The notes under the pieces were generated by a model, which saw only the letters and a list, made by a program, of their open reading frames with translations, made no database searches and was not told where the DNA came from. Of a DNA stretch of 20,545 nucleotides, positions 1 to 7,937 are shown in pieces (the first letter of the stretch is position 1; each line of letters opens with the position of its first letter). Source of the stretch: Planctomycetaceae bacterium. GTDB lineage: Bacteria; Planctomycetota; Planctomycetia; Pirellulales; Pirellulaceae. Position numbers and translations under genes: made by a program. Location of the stretch: contig NYXM01000104.1 of the NCBI GenBank assembly GCA_002685655.1, positions 1-20,545 of the forward strand, given 5' to 3'.

Positions 1-291
1 CTGCTGCGCCAACAGATGGGGATCAAGACCTGAAGCGAGTGCCCCGGACAACGCAGGGACACCGTAGTTGATCACGCTTTGCTGTAACAGCGGAAAGTTT
101 GTCAGATCTTGGCAGCAGGCGAGGTTGACCGTGTTCAACAGCCAAGACAAGTCTCGAACCACCGATTCTTGCAATTGAGCGGCGGTCAGTACGCGTTTTT
201 CATGCGACTCGACGCGCGAGCGAGGGGCATCGTCGGTAAGCCGATCCAGCAGGGATGGCTGTAGTCGCTCTTTCAGAGCAAGCTCGGGCAT
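1..291 (-). CDS. tssE: TssE, T6SS baseplate gp25-like protein (partial, C-terminus outside window)
   Basis: I translated this by hand from the reverse strand. The ATG at 291 opens a frame that stays open to the window edge, giving 97 residues of a protein usually about 130-170 aa long. TssE is the gp25-like baseplate component from which sheath polymerisation starts. Family marks visible are LQPSLLDRLTDD at residues 10-21, RDLSWLLNT at 47-54 and LQQSVINYGVPAL at 69-81. It begins 14 nt after the stop of the upstream impE/tagJ-like gene on the same strand, so co-transcription is very likely. The ribosome site is weak, which suggests coupling to the preceding gene. The C-terminal part is cut off by the window, not by mutation. 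Family identity is secure from motifs and context. Confidence 0.9.
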   Translation of the reverse strand, partial: MPELALKERLQPSLLDRLTDDAPRSRVESHEKRVLTAAQLQESVVRDLSWLLNTVNLACCQDLTNFPLLQQSVINYGVPALSGALASGLDPHLLAQQ

Positions 292-305
292 CGACAATCT
301 CGCAT

Positions 306-1148
306 CTAGTCGGCGGCTTCCGGTCTCAACTCAATCTTGCGCACATCCATGATCGCAAACTCGCCGATGTCGGTTGCCAAAACGCGCTGGCCAAACCCTT
401 GCAACACACCCTCGGCTGGTTCGTGCCACTCACTTGTTCTAGCCAAACGGATTTCTGGGTTCTCATGACTTTCCGATGCGGGATATCTGGTTGGAATCAT
501 TCCAACGGCCTGGCCTTGATTCGCCCACATGAATTGCGCCGGCATCCACACGCAGTCGCGCAAGTCCGTGGGCGCTTCGATACCGATCTTCTCGATGCGA
601 TGGAAGGGCGCCCAATAGTACTTTCCGTCGACGATCACTTCCAAGAACGGTCCCAACCGCGTATCGCAGTCGGCAAGCCAATCAAAATCAATTCCGCTTT
701 CGACCGAAGAATCTGAGCCATCCGTCTTGTTCAGCCAAATGCTCCCGGCCGTTGTTGGCGCGTCAGCCCAGGCTTCATCGCGAAGTTCACATGCCGCGAC
801 ATATTCCCCCTCGGAGGCCCTTCGCAATGCTTCAACCGCTTTTGCCATCCAAGGTTCCGGCTCGCCCAAGATCACGGGGCTTCTTTTGCCGGTGAACACT
901 TCCTGCCGTAACACTTCACAGCTCAAGACTTCCTGATAGGTCTGCGCCATTAAGAGGGAGTTCGGATCCAAGTCTCGAGCCACATTCAGTTGTGTTAGCG
1001 CCCGGTTCCAGTCTCCGAGCACCGACAGAAGCTGAAATAAGAAGACCCGATGGCGTGGTTCCGCAGGCTCTGCACGCACTTCATCTTGAAGAGTTGCAAG
1101 TGCTTCCTGCAGGTCACCTCGATGCAGTGCCTCGACCGACGACGACAT
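306..1148 (-). CDS. tagJ: ImpE/TagJ (SciE-type) T6SS accessory protein
   Basis: This 280-aa protein matches the ImpE/SciE/TagJ family in length and organisation. An N-terminal TPR-like helical region (roughly residues 1-115, e.g. LHRGDLQEALATLQDEVRA and LGDWNRALTQLNVARDLDP) is followed by a mixed alpha/beta C-terminal domain with motifs such as DWLADCDTRLGPFLEV and YYWAPFHRIEKI. TagJ proteins bind the TssB sheath subunit and ClpV and modulate sheath recycling; they are accessory and occur in only some T6SS lineages. The gene lies between tssC and tssE, a usual position. A possible ribosome site (AGGA) sits about 9 nt before the ATG at 1148. No membrane segment or signal peptide is visible. 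The family call is firm; the exact role here is inferred from homologues. Confidence 0.88.
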   Translation of the reverse strand: MSSSVEALHRGDLQEALATLQDEVRAEPAEPRHRVFLFQLLSVLGDWNRALTQLNVARDLDPNSLLMAQTYQEVLSCEVLRQEVFTGKRSPVILGEPEPWMAKAVEALRRASEGEYVAACELRDEAWADAPTTAGSIWLNKTDGSDSSVESGIDFDWLADCDTRLGPFLEVIVDGKYYWAPFHRIEKIGIEAPTDLRDCVWMPAQFMWANQGQAVGMIPTRYPASESHENPEIRLARTSEWHEPAEGVLQGFGQRVLATDIGEFAIMDVRKIELRPEAAD

Positions 1149-1191
1149 AGGTTCTTATCCTGCCGAATCAAGAGGCAGAGCCAATGCTCGG

Positions 1192-2682
1192 CTAACCCTT
1201 TTGCGAGGGCAATTTGGAAACGAGACGCAACGATACAGTCAGACCTTCGAGCTGATAATGTGGCCGCAGGAAGAACTTCGAGGAATAGTAACCCGGGTTG
1301 CTTTCATCCTCCTCAACAATCACCTCGGCCGCTGCCAATGGACGCCTGGCTTTGTCGTCGTCGGTTGCCAAGGCAGGATTCGGCTCGACGTATCGGTTGA
1401 TCCAATTCTGCAGCCAGACCTGGAGCTGCTGTCGTTCCATGGTCTTGCCGATCTTGTCGCGGACCATGCATTTCAGATAGTGGGCGAATCGGCAGGTCGC
1501 AAACATGTAAGGCAACCGCGCGGAAAGGTTGGCGTTTGCCGTCGCATCAGCATCTTCGTACTCGGTCGGCTTCTGAAGAGACTGGGCACCGATAAAGGCG
1601 GCGAAGTCGGTATTCTTCTTATGCAATAACGGCATGAAACCGTTCTTAGCCAATTCCGCCTCGCGACGATCATCGATCGCAATTTCCGTCGGACATTTCA
1701 TATCGACGCCACCGTCGTCCGTTGGAAACGTATGCGTGGGCAGACCTTCCACAGCACCACCAGACTCGACACCTCGTATCGCCGTACACCACCCGTACAT
1801 CTTGAACGCACGCGTAATATTGGTGGCCATTGCGTAAGAGGAGTTGCACCAGATGTACTTCCTGTGGTCCGCTCCATCGACATCCTCCTCGAAATGGAAC
1901 TCATCGACAGGCTCGGTCTTCGGGCCGTAGGGAAGTCGAGCCAGAAAACGCGGCATTGCCAAGCCGAGATACCGTGAGTCCTCCGCCTCTCGCAGCGAGC
2001 GCCAAGCGGCATATTCCGGCGTCCCAAAGATCTTCGTCAAGTCACGAGGGTTCATCAGATCCTGCCAGGTCTCCATTCCCATAACGTTTGGATCCGCGCC
2101 GGCGATAAAGGGCGTGTGAGACGCCCCGCAGACCTGCATCATCTCTTGAAGCAAGCCCACGTCGGGAGGACTGTGGTCGAAATGATAGTCGCCGACGATA
2201 CAGCCATAAGGTTCTCCGCCGAACATGCTGTATTCTTCGGTATACATCTTCTTGAAGATTGGACTTTGATCCCAAGCAGTTCCTTTGAACTTCTTGAGCG
2301 TCTTGCCCAAGTCCTTCTTGGAGATATTCAACACGCGGATCTTGAGCATCTCATCCGTTTCCGTGTTGTTCACCAGGTAGTGCAGCCCGCGCCACGCGCC
2401 TTCCAACTTCTGGAAATCCTCGTGATGCATGACAAGGTTCAGTTGTTCCGTCAATCTGTGATCAATTTCGGCGATAATGGCCGTGATTGACTTGAGCGCA
2501 TCATCGGAGATGAGCTTTGTTTGCCCTAACGCTTGCTCTGCGAGAGTCTTGACTGCCGTCTCGATCGCTTCCCGCGCCCGATCTGTCTTCGGCTTAAACT
2601 CCTTGGTCAAAAGAGAAGCGAATTCAGGTGTCGATTCGAGTGTCGTTGCGCCTAGGTCAGCTTGTGATTGTGACTTCGCCAT
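1192..2682 (-). CDS. tssC: TssC, T6SS contractile sheath large subunit (VipB/EvpB)
   Basis: The 496-aa protein has the usual length of TssC (VipB), which forms the cytoplasmic contractile sheath with TssB. Recognisable parts are FQKLEGAWRGLHYLV (about residues 90-104), GGEPYGCIVGDYHFDHSPPD in the middle, the LARLPYG segment, and the conserved C-terminal stretch LPYMFATCRFAHYLKCMVRD followed by the sheath core RQQLQVWLQNWINRYV. The first about 30 residues are polar and variable, as is common. It follows tssB by 77 nt and precedes the impE/tagJ-like gene by 43 nt, all on the minus strand. The ribosome site before the ATG at 2682 is poor, but MAKSQSQ is the only plausible start near the conserved region. 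No frameshift or truncation is seen. Confidence 0.96.
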   Translation of the reverse strand: MAKSQSQADLGATTLESTPEFASLLTKEFKPKTDRAREAIETAVKTLAEQALGQTKLISDDALKSITAIIAEIDHRLTEQLNLVMHHEDFQKLEGAWRGLHYLVNNTETDEMLKIRVLNISKKDLGKTLKKFKGTAWDQSPIFKKMYTEEYSMFGGEPYGCIVGDYHFDHSPPDVGLLQEMMQVCGASHTPFIAGADPNVMGMETWQDLMNPRDLTKIFGTPEYAAWRSLREAEDSRYLGLAMPRFLARLPYGPKTEPVDEFHFEEDVDGADHRKYIWCNSSYAMATNITRAFKMYGWCTAIRGVESGGAVEGLPTHTFPTDDGGVDMKCPTEIAIDDRREAELAKNGFMPLLHKKNTDFAAFIGAQSLQKPTEYEDADATANANLSARLPYMFATCRFAHYLKCMVRDKIGKTMERQQLQVWLQNWINRYVEPNPALATDDDKARRPLAAAEVIVEEDESNPGYYSSKFFLRPHYQLEGLTVSLRLVSKLPSQKG

Positions 2683-2759
2683 GATTCAGACTTGCCTCGA
2701 AAGGTGCGTACTTTCTTGTTGCGGAACTCTCAATTCGGAGCCCGGTTAACTCGGTCCAA

Positions 2760-3377
2760 TTATTCTGAGTCCGGACTTTCGTCTCCGTCGGATGGCGCTT
2801 CGCCGTCCTCGCCAGAACTTGGCTCGGCTGACGCCTCCGGTGCGGCTTCAGCTGGTGATTCCGAGGCCTCGTCCGACGCAGTCTCCGGCCGAGCTGTCGA
2901 GGTCAGCGTTTGCAATAGAGTAGAATCCTTCAGTAACTCGGCGATCAAATCCTCGGCGCCAGCTTTGCCATCCATCCAAGTCATTAGATTGGACAACTGC
3001 GTTCTTGTTTCCAAGAGTTTCCGCAGTGGTTCAACCTTGCGCGCCACTGCAGCCGGCGAAAAATCATCCATGCTTTCGAATGTAATATCGACCGAGAGGT
3101 TCCCATCGCCGGTCAGTGTATTGGAAATCGGAAAGGCAACGCGCGGCTTCATGGCTTTCATGCGGTCATCGAAATTATCAACGTCGATCTCCAGATACTT
3201 TCGATCATTGACCGCGGGCAGTGCTTCCTCAGGCTTTCCCGAAAGGTCTGACATCACGCCCATCACGAATGGCAACTGGATCGTCTTCTCCGATCCATAC
3301 GTCTCGACGTCGTATTCGATCTGCACGCGTGGCGCGCGATTACGAGCGATGAATTTCTGGCCGCTCTTCTTGGCCAT
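2760..3377 (-). CDS. tssB: TssB, T6SS contractile sheath small subunit (VipA) with acidic tail
   Basis: TssB (VipA) pairs with TssC to build the sheath; its helical part is the site where ClpV/TagJ act in other systems. Signature segments are RVQIEYDVETYG (residues 17-28), LPFVMGVMSDLSG (35-47) and MKPRVAFPISNTL. I chose the ATG at 3377 (MAKKSGQK) because GAGGAG at 3385-3390 lies 7 nt upstream; the longer in-frame start at 3392 would overlap that ribosome site. The protein is 205 aa, longer than the usual about 165-170. The excess is a C-terminal tail from about residue 160, made almost only of Ala, Glu, Asp, Ser, Pro and Gly. It directly precedes tssC, and tssA lies upstream after a 245-nt gap. 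Confidence 0.95.
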   Translation of the reverse strand: MAKKSGQKFIARNRAPRVQIEYDVETYGSEKTIQLPFVMGVMSDLSGKPEEALPAVNDRKYLEIDVDNFDDRMKAMKPRVAFPISNTLTGDGNLSVDITFESMDDFSPAAVARKVEPLRKLLETRTQLSNLMTWMDGKAGAEDLIAELLKDSTLLQTLTSTARPETASDEASESPAEAAPEASAEPSSGEDGEAPSDGDESPDSE

Positions 3378-3384
3378 AGTCGTG

Positions 3385-3390
3385 CTCCTC
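3385..3390 (-). promoter_or_regulatory. Ribosome binding site of tssB
   Basis: On the minus strand this reads GAGGAG, 7 nt before the ATG at 3377. It decides the tssB start against the longer in-frame ATG at 3392, which overlaps it. Confidence 0.7.
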
Positions 3391-3622
3391 AAAGCGGACT
3401 AGTTTCGTGTGAGGCCCCCCCCTCTGGGAAAACTAACACACATCCTACATCGAATAACAGCGTCCGTCCACATATTAAGTGGCTACGTTCCCAAAGTTAG
3501 GAATTCGCTGGCAACCGAGCTATTGTGGTGGCGAGTAGCGGTGCGGATTCAGAGCGAACGTCCGCCCGAAAAGACCCGCTAGCTCTCCCCGCTTTCCGCC
3601 GTGTGCTGCATTCGCTCCGGGG

Positions 3623-4651
3623 TCACTCGTCCCGGACACCACCGACTGCCTTGGCCTCCTCCAGAGCGCCTGGGGTTAGCTCCTCGATGATGTCCAGGAA
3701 GTTCATCGCAACGAGCCGCTGGGCACGACGCAGAAACAGCGGCAAAGGGCTCGAAGGCTCGTAGCGATCGTAGTACTGGCAAAGCTTGTCCAACATTCGC
3801 ATAACGTCGTCGCGCGAGTGGATTTCTCCCGATACAGGTTTCGGAGCTGCCACAACTCCCGGGCCTTCCGGCTGCTCGCCATCCTCAGCTTCCGATTGGA
3901 CTTCTGGGACCTCACTTTGATGCTCCGAAAGCACGGTCTGGATGTCGCGCAGCGTGTTTCGCAAGCGGTCGAAACTTGTAGCGTTGGCCGCGCCCACATA
4001 GTCAGTCACTCGCGACTCGACCGCATCAGCCAGTGCCGCACCTTCAACGGCGGCGTCCATCAGCTCTCGCAACCGATCCTGGCTGGTGTCTGCGAAGGCT
4101 GCTTCGATGTCCGACATCGTTGGTGGCTCCGTATCGGCAGGAGGCGCAATCTCGCCTTTGGCGATATCGAAATCCCTCAGCGAGATAGTACCCAGGATTC
4201 CAGAAGCAGCCAACGGAGTTTCGCGAAGTGCTTTGATCGTCGTCGAGAAATCGTCGAGTGAAGACAAGATATTGACCCGAATCGTGGGGTCGTTATCGTC
4301 GTCTGGATCCAGATGCGGGTGAACCAGATCCCAAAATCCGTCAATGTACCCTCTGATCAGTTGTAGGCCTTCCACGAAGGCCGTGAAACCCTCAGTGACC
4401 AGAAGTGCGCGGGCCAACAAGCACGCGACGCGGAGATCCTTGGTCCGCGACGAAAGATCCAGCGCGTGTCGTGTGACCTCTTTCCAATCCGGTGGCTCAG
4501 CAGGAACGATCGTGTCGCCATACTCTTGCTCCGGCTTCCCCCGCGACGCCTCATCCATGGAAACAAACGCAGCGTCGTACTCCAAGTCTTCGCCACAAGA
4601 CGCGTCCGCGGAAACTGGCTGCAGCAGGCTGTCTATGTTCAAAAGTGGCAT
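3623..4651 (-). CDS. tssA: TssA, T6SS assembly/baseplate protein (ImpA N-terminal domain)
   Basis: TssA contacts the baseplate and sheath/tube end during tail assembly. The 342-aa product is of the short TssA class, about the size of P. aeruginosa TssA1. An ImpA-type N-terminal domain spans about residues 1-130 (ASCGEDLEYDAAF at 17-29; PPDWKEVTRHALDLSSRTKD; FWDLVHPHLDPDDDND). A Pro/Glu-rich linker follows, then the typical C-terminal motif YEPSSPLPLFLRRAQRL (about 297-313) and the segment FLDIIEELTPGAL. A strong ribosome site (GGGAGG, about 5 nt upstream) supports the ATG at 4651. It is the first gene of the minus-strand arm tssA-tssB-tssC-tagJ-tssE and is transcribed away from tssK. No truncation is seen. 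Confidence 0.93.
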   Translation of the reverse strand: MPLLNIDSLLQPVSADASCGEDLEYDAAFVSMDEASRGKPEQEYGDTIVPAEPPDWKEVTRHALDLSSRTKDLRVACLLARALLVTEGFTAFVEGLQLIRGYIDGFWDLVHPHLDPDDDNDPTIRVNILSSLDDFSTTIKALRETPLAASGILGTISLRDFDIAKGEIAPPADTEPPTMSDIEAAFADTSQDRLRELMDAAVEGAALADAVESRVTDYVGAANATSFDRLRNTLRDIQTVLSEHQSEVPEVQSEAEDGEQPEGPGVVAAPKPVSGEIHSRDDVMRMLDKLCQYYDRYEPSSPLPLFLRRAQRLVAMNFLDIIEELTPGALEEAKAVGGVRDE

Positions 4652-5085
4652 CAGGACCTCCCATTACCGATCTGCGCGAACTACATGGACGCTGGCCGTT
4701 TCTAATTCGTAAGTCCTAAATTGCGCCTCAACTACTTGGGGTGTAGAACTTTATTCCTTCAATCAGGGCTATCTGGGCCGAAATGCGGCAGAAGACGCAC
4801 AACCACTATATTCCGGCATCGTTCGAGCTTGTGCCTCTTCGCAATGCTTCGGTAAATGTATCCGTCAGCCGCTTCGCTTTCCTCCTTGCTATCTTGCCAA
4901 TCAACTTTCATTCTATAGTGCGTTGCGCAATGCGACGCAAACGAGTCCGCAGCCAGATCGGCTGCCACCAAGTCGGCATCCAGCACCTCGTGGAGGTGGC
5001 TCGTCAATTCGACTTTCGCTAACGATACTGATAGGATGGAGGCGATCTTGAATGCTGGAAGACAACTTTTTTCGGGAGGTTACAA
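4652..5085. other. Divergent intergenic region between the two T6SS arms
   Basis: This 434-bp spacer separates tssA (minus) from the 127-aa gene (plus) and should hold promoters for both directions. I found no convincing -35/-10 pair. A perfect 6-bp inverted repeat (CACCTC-GTG-GAGGTG, 4984-4998) is present. Overlapping open frames of about 80 codons occur on both strands (4759-5007 minus, opening with TTG; 4783-5022 plus), without good ribosome sites or recognisable motifs. I do not call them genes. Confidence 0.5.
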
Positions 5086-5469
5086 ATGCCGACGATCAAG
5101 AATTACTTTAACGGCAAGGTGGATCTAGATGAAGCACTAAAGAGGGCTAAGGGGCGCCAATGTGCATTCGCTTTCGGCATCGGCAAGTCGGGATCGATGT
5201 TGGTGTTGGATTACAGAAACGAGTACACGACGGCGAAGTTCGAGAAGGAGCTGAAGAAGACTGACTACAAGAGCAAGTACATCGTCGGAACGGCCCTCGT
5301 CGATGGCAAGATAATCCAAATGAAATCGGAGTTCAAAAAGAACAGCATAAAGCCCAAGGACGTGAAGGACTACCTGGCCGAAAACAAACTGAAGGTGACT
5401 CGAGCCGTCATCGATGGCAAGGGCTCCGAGGAAGACGAAGATCAGAAAGGCGGCGGAAAGAAGAAGTAG
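5086..5469 (+). CDS. Unrecognised 127-aa Lys-rich protein at the head of the tssK arm
   Basis: I do not recognise this family. A very good ribosome site (GGGAGG, 6 nt before the ATG) and steady codon use support a real gene. The product is hydrophilic and Lys-rich, with no signal peptide or membrane segment, so it is predicted cytosolic or a passenger. A probable folded core covers residues 1-110, with beta-like stretches such as CAFAFGIGKSGSMLVLDYR and YIVGTALVDGKIIQM; the end is a disordered charged tail (EEDEDQKGGGKKK). It lies 198 nt upstream of tssK on the same strand and is divergent from tssA. The position suggests a T6SS-linked role, such as a cargo, chaperone or regulator, but nothing in the sequence decides between these. 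Confidence 0.8.
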   Translation: MPTIKNYFNGKVDLDEALKRAKGRQCAFAFGIGKSGSMLVLDYRNEYTTAKFEKELKKTDYKSKYIVGTALVDGKIIQMKSEFKKNSIKPKDVKDYLAENKLKVTRAVIDGKGSEEDEDQKGGGKKK

Positions 5470-5667
5470 TCGAGCGACGAGTTTTCATTTGTCGTGAGAA
5501 ATGCGCTGTCTGTGGATGTGCCCGGTTGTCTGGCATGGATCGATATCACAGCGCCTCTAAGATGACGCATTGCGCCGGATCTGGACCCGCTATCGGCAGG
5601 ATGTTAGCATACTTTCCTCATGGATCGCAGAAACACCGGGAACGCGTAGGGTTGATCACGGACCGTC

Positions 5668-7146
5668 ATGAAGAATTTACCAGTTCATTGGTACGAGGGA
5701 CTCTTTTTACGGCCACAGCATCTCCAGGCGTCGGATCGCTATTGGTCAGAGCTGCTCAGTACATCTTTGCGAAGCGACAATCCGTACAACTACGGAATCC
5801 TTTCGTTTGAGTACAGCAAGGAGGCTTTGGCAAACCAGCAGTTTGAGGTTCGAACACTCAAAGCTCGTATGCGCGATGGAACGATCATTGAGTTAGAGCT
5901 TGGTCAGGAGCCCGATCGACTCGATCTCAAAAAGGCCATGGACGGCGAGTCGGATCATCTGGGCGTTGAACTGGGCGATGCATTCGATGGCGAATCTGCG
6001 ATCCGCGTCTACCTAGCTTTGCCGAAGTTACAACTTGGGCGAACCAATTGCGGAACAGCTGGCGACAGTGGCGGAATGCGCTATTCGGAAGCGAGAATCA
6101 CTGTTCCGGACGAGAATCGCGGCGGTTACGACCAGGAAGTGCAGTTCCGCGAGATGAACATGAAACTGCTGCTGTCCACGCAGGATGTGTCGGGCCATGA
6201 ACTGCTGCCGATCGCCCAGGTGAAAAGGGCCAGCCAAGCAGAACCAACGCCAGAGTTGGACGAGGAGTACATCCCTCCGGTTGTCTCGATTGATGCTTGG
6301 CCAGGCTTGGCCGGAGATATCGTCCAAGCGTTGTTGGACGTGATTGGTCAGAACATTGAAGTCCTTAGCCAACAGGTGATCACTCGCGGGACGAGCCGCG
6401 ATAGTCAGGTACCTGGCGACCAGGATCGAATCTCCCTGCTGGAGAAGCTCAACGAGGCCTATGCGACACTGTCCATTATGGGGTTCGCCAGGGGTATACA
6501 TCCGCTGGTTGTCTATTGCGAATTATGTCGCATTCTCGGACAGGTGTCGATCTTTACACCGGCACGACGGACCGTCGATATTCCACCCTATGACCACGAG
6601 GATCTGGGACGCATTTTTCGTGAAGTTAAAGAGCGGATCATCGCCGCGATTCGATCGCTGCCGACGGTTTCCTATGAACGGCGGTTCTTCTTGGGCGCAG
6701 GACTAGGGATGCAAGTAACATTGGAGCCGACTTGGTTCCATTCGAGTTGGGAGTGGGTTATCGGAGTTCGCAAGGGCGGTGATCTGACGATGAAAGAGTG
6801 CCGCGAGCTGTTGACCGGGCAGTTGGACTGGAAACTTGGAAGTAGCCGTCAGGTCGAGAACCTTTTCTTGCGGCGGCAGGACGGACTACACCTCGAACCG
6901 GTGGACAGACCTCTTCATGCACTTCCTGCGAAACAAGATTGGATTTACTACGAGGTCGTCCGGGACGACTCACCTGGCTCCGCCTGGCACGATGTTGTCC
7001 AAACGCAAACGTTGGCTATGCGGCTGAAGGATTCGTTGATCCTCAACAAGGACCGCTTGCAGGGTGAACAGGAGATGGTTGTCGCTGCGCGTGGAAGAAA
7101 GGTCGAATTACAGTTTGCCCTGTTCGCTATCCCGCAACGACAGTGA
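5668..7146 (+). CDS. tssK: TssK, T6SS baseplate-membrane complex adaptor
   Basis: TssK is the trimeric baseplate protein that docks the wedge complex onto the TssL/TssM membrane complex from the cytoplasmic side. The 492-aa product opens with the family hallmark PVHWYEGLFLRPQHLQASDR (residues 5-24). Other family-like stretches are ELLPIAQVKRA, LLEKLNEAYATLSIMGFARGIHPLVVYCELCR (given here as its start LLEKLNEAYATL), FTPARRTVDIPPYDHEDL and WEWVIGVRKGGDLTMKECRE in the C-terminal domain that binds the membrane complex. It is somewhat longer than the common about 440-450 aa. The ribosome site before the ATG at 5668 is weak, but the start fits the conserved N-terminus exactly. Its stop overlaps the GTG start of tssL by 4 nt, indicating translational coupling. 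Confidence 0.95.
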   Translation: MKNLPVHWYEGLFLRPQHLQASDRYWSELLSTSLRSDNPYNYGILSFEYSKEALANQQFEVRTLKARMRDGTIIELELGQEPDRLDLKKAMDGESDHLGVELGDAFDGESAIRVYLALPKLQLGRTNCGTAGDSGGMRYSEARITVPDENRGGYDQEVQFREMNMKLLLSTQDVSGHELLPIAQVKRASQAEPTPELDEEYIPPVVSIDAWPGLAGDIVQALLDVIGQNIEVLSQQVITRGTSRDSQVPGDQDRISLLEKLNEAYATLSIMGFARGIHPLVVYCELCRILGQVSIFTPARRTVDIPPYDHEDLGRIFREVKERIIAAIRSLPTVSYERRFFLGAGLGMQVTLEPTWFHSSWEWVIGVRKGGDLTMKECRELLTGQLDWKLGSSRQVENLFLRRQDGLHLEPVDRPLHALPAKQDWIYYEVVRDDSPGSAWHDVVQTQTLAMRLKDSLILNKDRLQGEQEMVVAARGRKVELQFALFAIPQRQ

Positions 7147-7793
7147 CGGTGCTTATGACTCCTGAATTCTCGCAGGCCATTGATCCAATCTTCATGCACG
7201 TGCTGGGGCTCTTGGATCGTATCGAACACGGTGACGAGCCTGCCCCGGAGGAAGAACGTCTGCGGATCCGTGCGCTCACAGATCAAGCCGAAGCGATTCT
7301 GGGCAAGTCCAAGGAATGGGAATTGGCAAAATTCGGGCTGATTTCCTGGATCGATGAGCTGTTGGTCGATGCTCCGTGGGAAGGTCGAGACTGGTGGAGC
7401 AACAACGTCCTGGAGATGCAATTATTCAATAGCCGAAAGGCGTACGATCAGTTCTTTATCATGGCCGTCGAGGCTGCTTCGTTGACGGGTAAGGATGCAC
7501 TCGAAGTCTTTTACGTCTGTGCCATTTTGGGTTTTCGTGGCCTTTACCGCGATGTCGATTCCGGCCCCGCACTGGCCCAGTCGTTGAACCTCCCACAAAG
7601 CCTCGAAGAGTGGTCTCGGCAGTCGGCGACGTCGATCCGGTTAGGATTGGGTCGGCCGGATCTTGGTCCCACTGGTACGGAAAAAGAAGGTGCTCCACCA
7701 TTACGACCCATAAGCAGTGTCGTCTGGCCATGGCTGGTCTCCCTGATGGTAGGAACTACCGCCGTGCTCTACTATTTTTATCGTAACGGTTGA
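7143..7793 (+). CDS. tssL: TssL, inner-membrane T6SS protein (DotU/IcmH family)
   Basis: TssL is a tail-anchored inner-membrane protein that partners TssM and recruits TssK. The 216-aa product has the DotU cytoplasmic helical domain (about residues 8-170), with the typical LISWIDELLVDAPW (66-79), WSNNVLEMQLFNSRKAYDQF and the segment FYVCAILGFRGLY. A single hydrophobic helix follows at about 194-212 (VVWPWLVSLMVGTTAVLYYF), and the protein then ends, so there is no OmpA-like peptidoglycan-binding extension. The GTG start at 7143 overlaps the tssK stop (GTGA); an ATG four codons later (7155) is an alternative start. The length is normal for a DotU-type TssL without an extension. Confidence 0.92.
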   Translation: MTVLMTPEFSQAIDPIFMHVLGLLDRIEHGDEPAPEEERLRIRALTDQAEAILGKSKEWELAKFGLISWIDELLVDAPWEGRDWWSNNVLEMQLFNSRKAYDQFFIMAVEAASLTGKDALEVFYVCAILGFRGLYRDVDSGPALAQSLNLPQSLEEWSRQSATSIRLGLGRPDLGPTGTEKEGAPPLRPISSVVWPWLVSLMVGTTAVLYYFYRNG

Positions 7794-7826
7794 TTGGTCC
7801 GGCACTGTTTCAAGGTCTGAAGTTTG

Positions 7827-7937
7827 ATGAACGTTCAGGGATTCGTCGTTAACGGGAACTTGTCTTTCACCCATTCCGTCTTCGAGATTATCGCCATTGG
7901 CATCGTTTTGTTAGGTGAGTCACGTTATGGCCGATGA
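7827..7937 (+). CDS. Possible 36-aa hydrophobic micro-ORF between tssL and the tssM-like gene
   Basis: An ATG 34 nt after the tssL stop opens a 36-codon frame that overlaps the start of the tssM-like gene by 11 nt. The peptide contains a hydrophobic run (VFEIIAIGIVLLG) that could span or touch a membrane. No good ribosome site precedes it (only AAGGT about 11 nt away) and no family is recognised. It could be a real small membrane protein, a leader that couples translation into the next gene, or chance. Confidence is low. Confidence 0.22.
   Translation: MNVQGFVVNGNLSFTHSVFEIIAIGIVLLGESRYGR
7913..7919 (+). promoter_or_regulatory. Ribosome binding site of the tssM-like gene
   Basis: AGGTGAG lies 7 nt before the ATG at 7927. 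This favours that ATG over the longer in-frame GTG at 7915, which sits inside the site. Confidence 0.6.

Noticed and set aside
2692..3402. 236-codon plus-strand open frame
   Set aside because: It is the antisense shadow of tssB, whose minus-strand protein has clear family motifs; the plus frame is Ser-rich and without motifs.
4759..5007. 82-codon minus-strand frame in the divergent spacer
   Set aside because: It opens with TTG without a ribosome site, lies where promoters are expected and has no recognisable motif; an overlapping plus frame is equally open.
5526..5810. 94-codon plus frame before tssK
   Set aside because: It overlaps the conserved tssK N-terminus in another frame and lacks a ribosome site and motifs.
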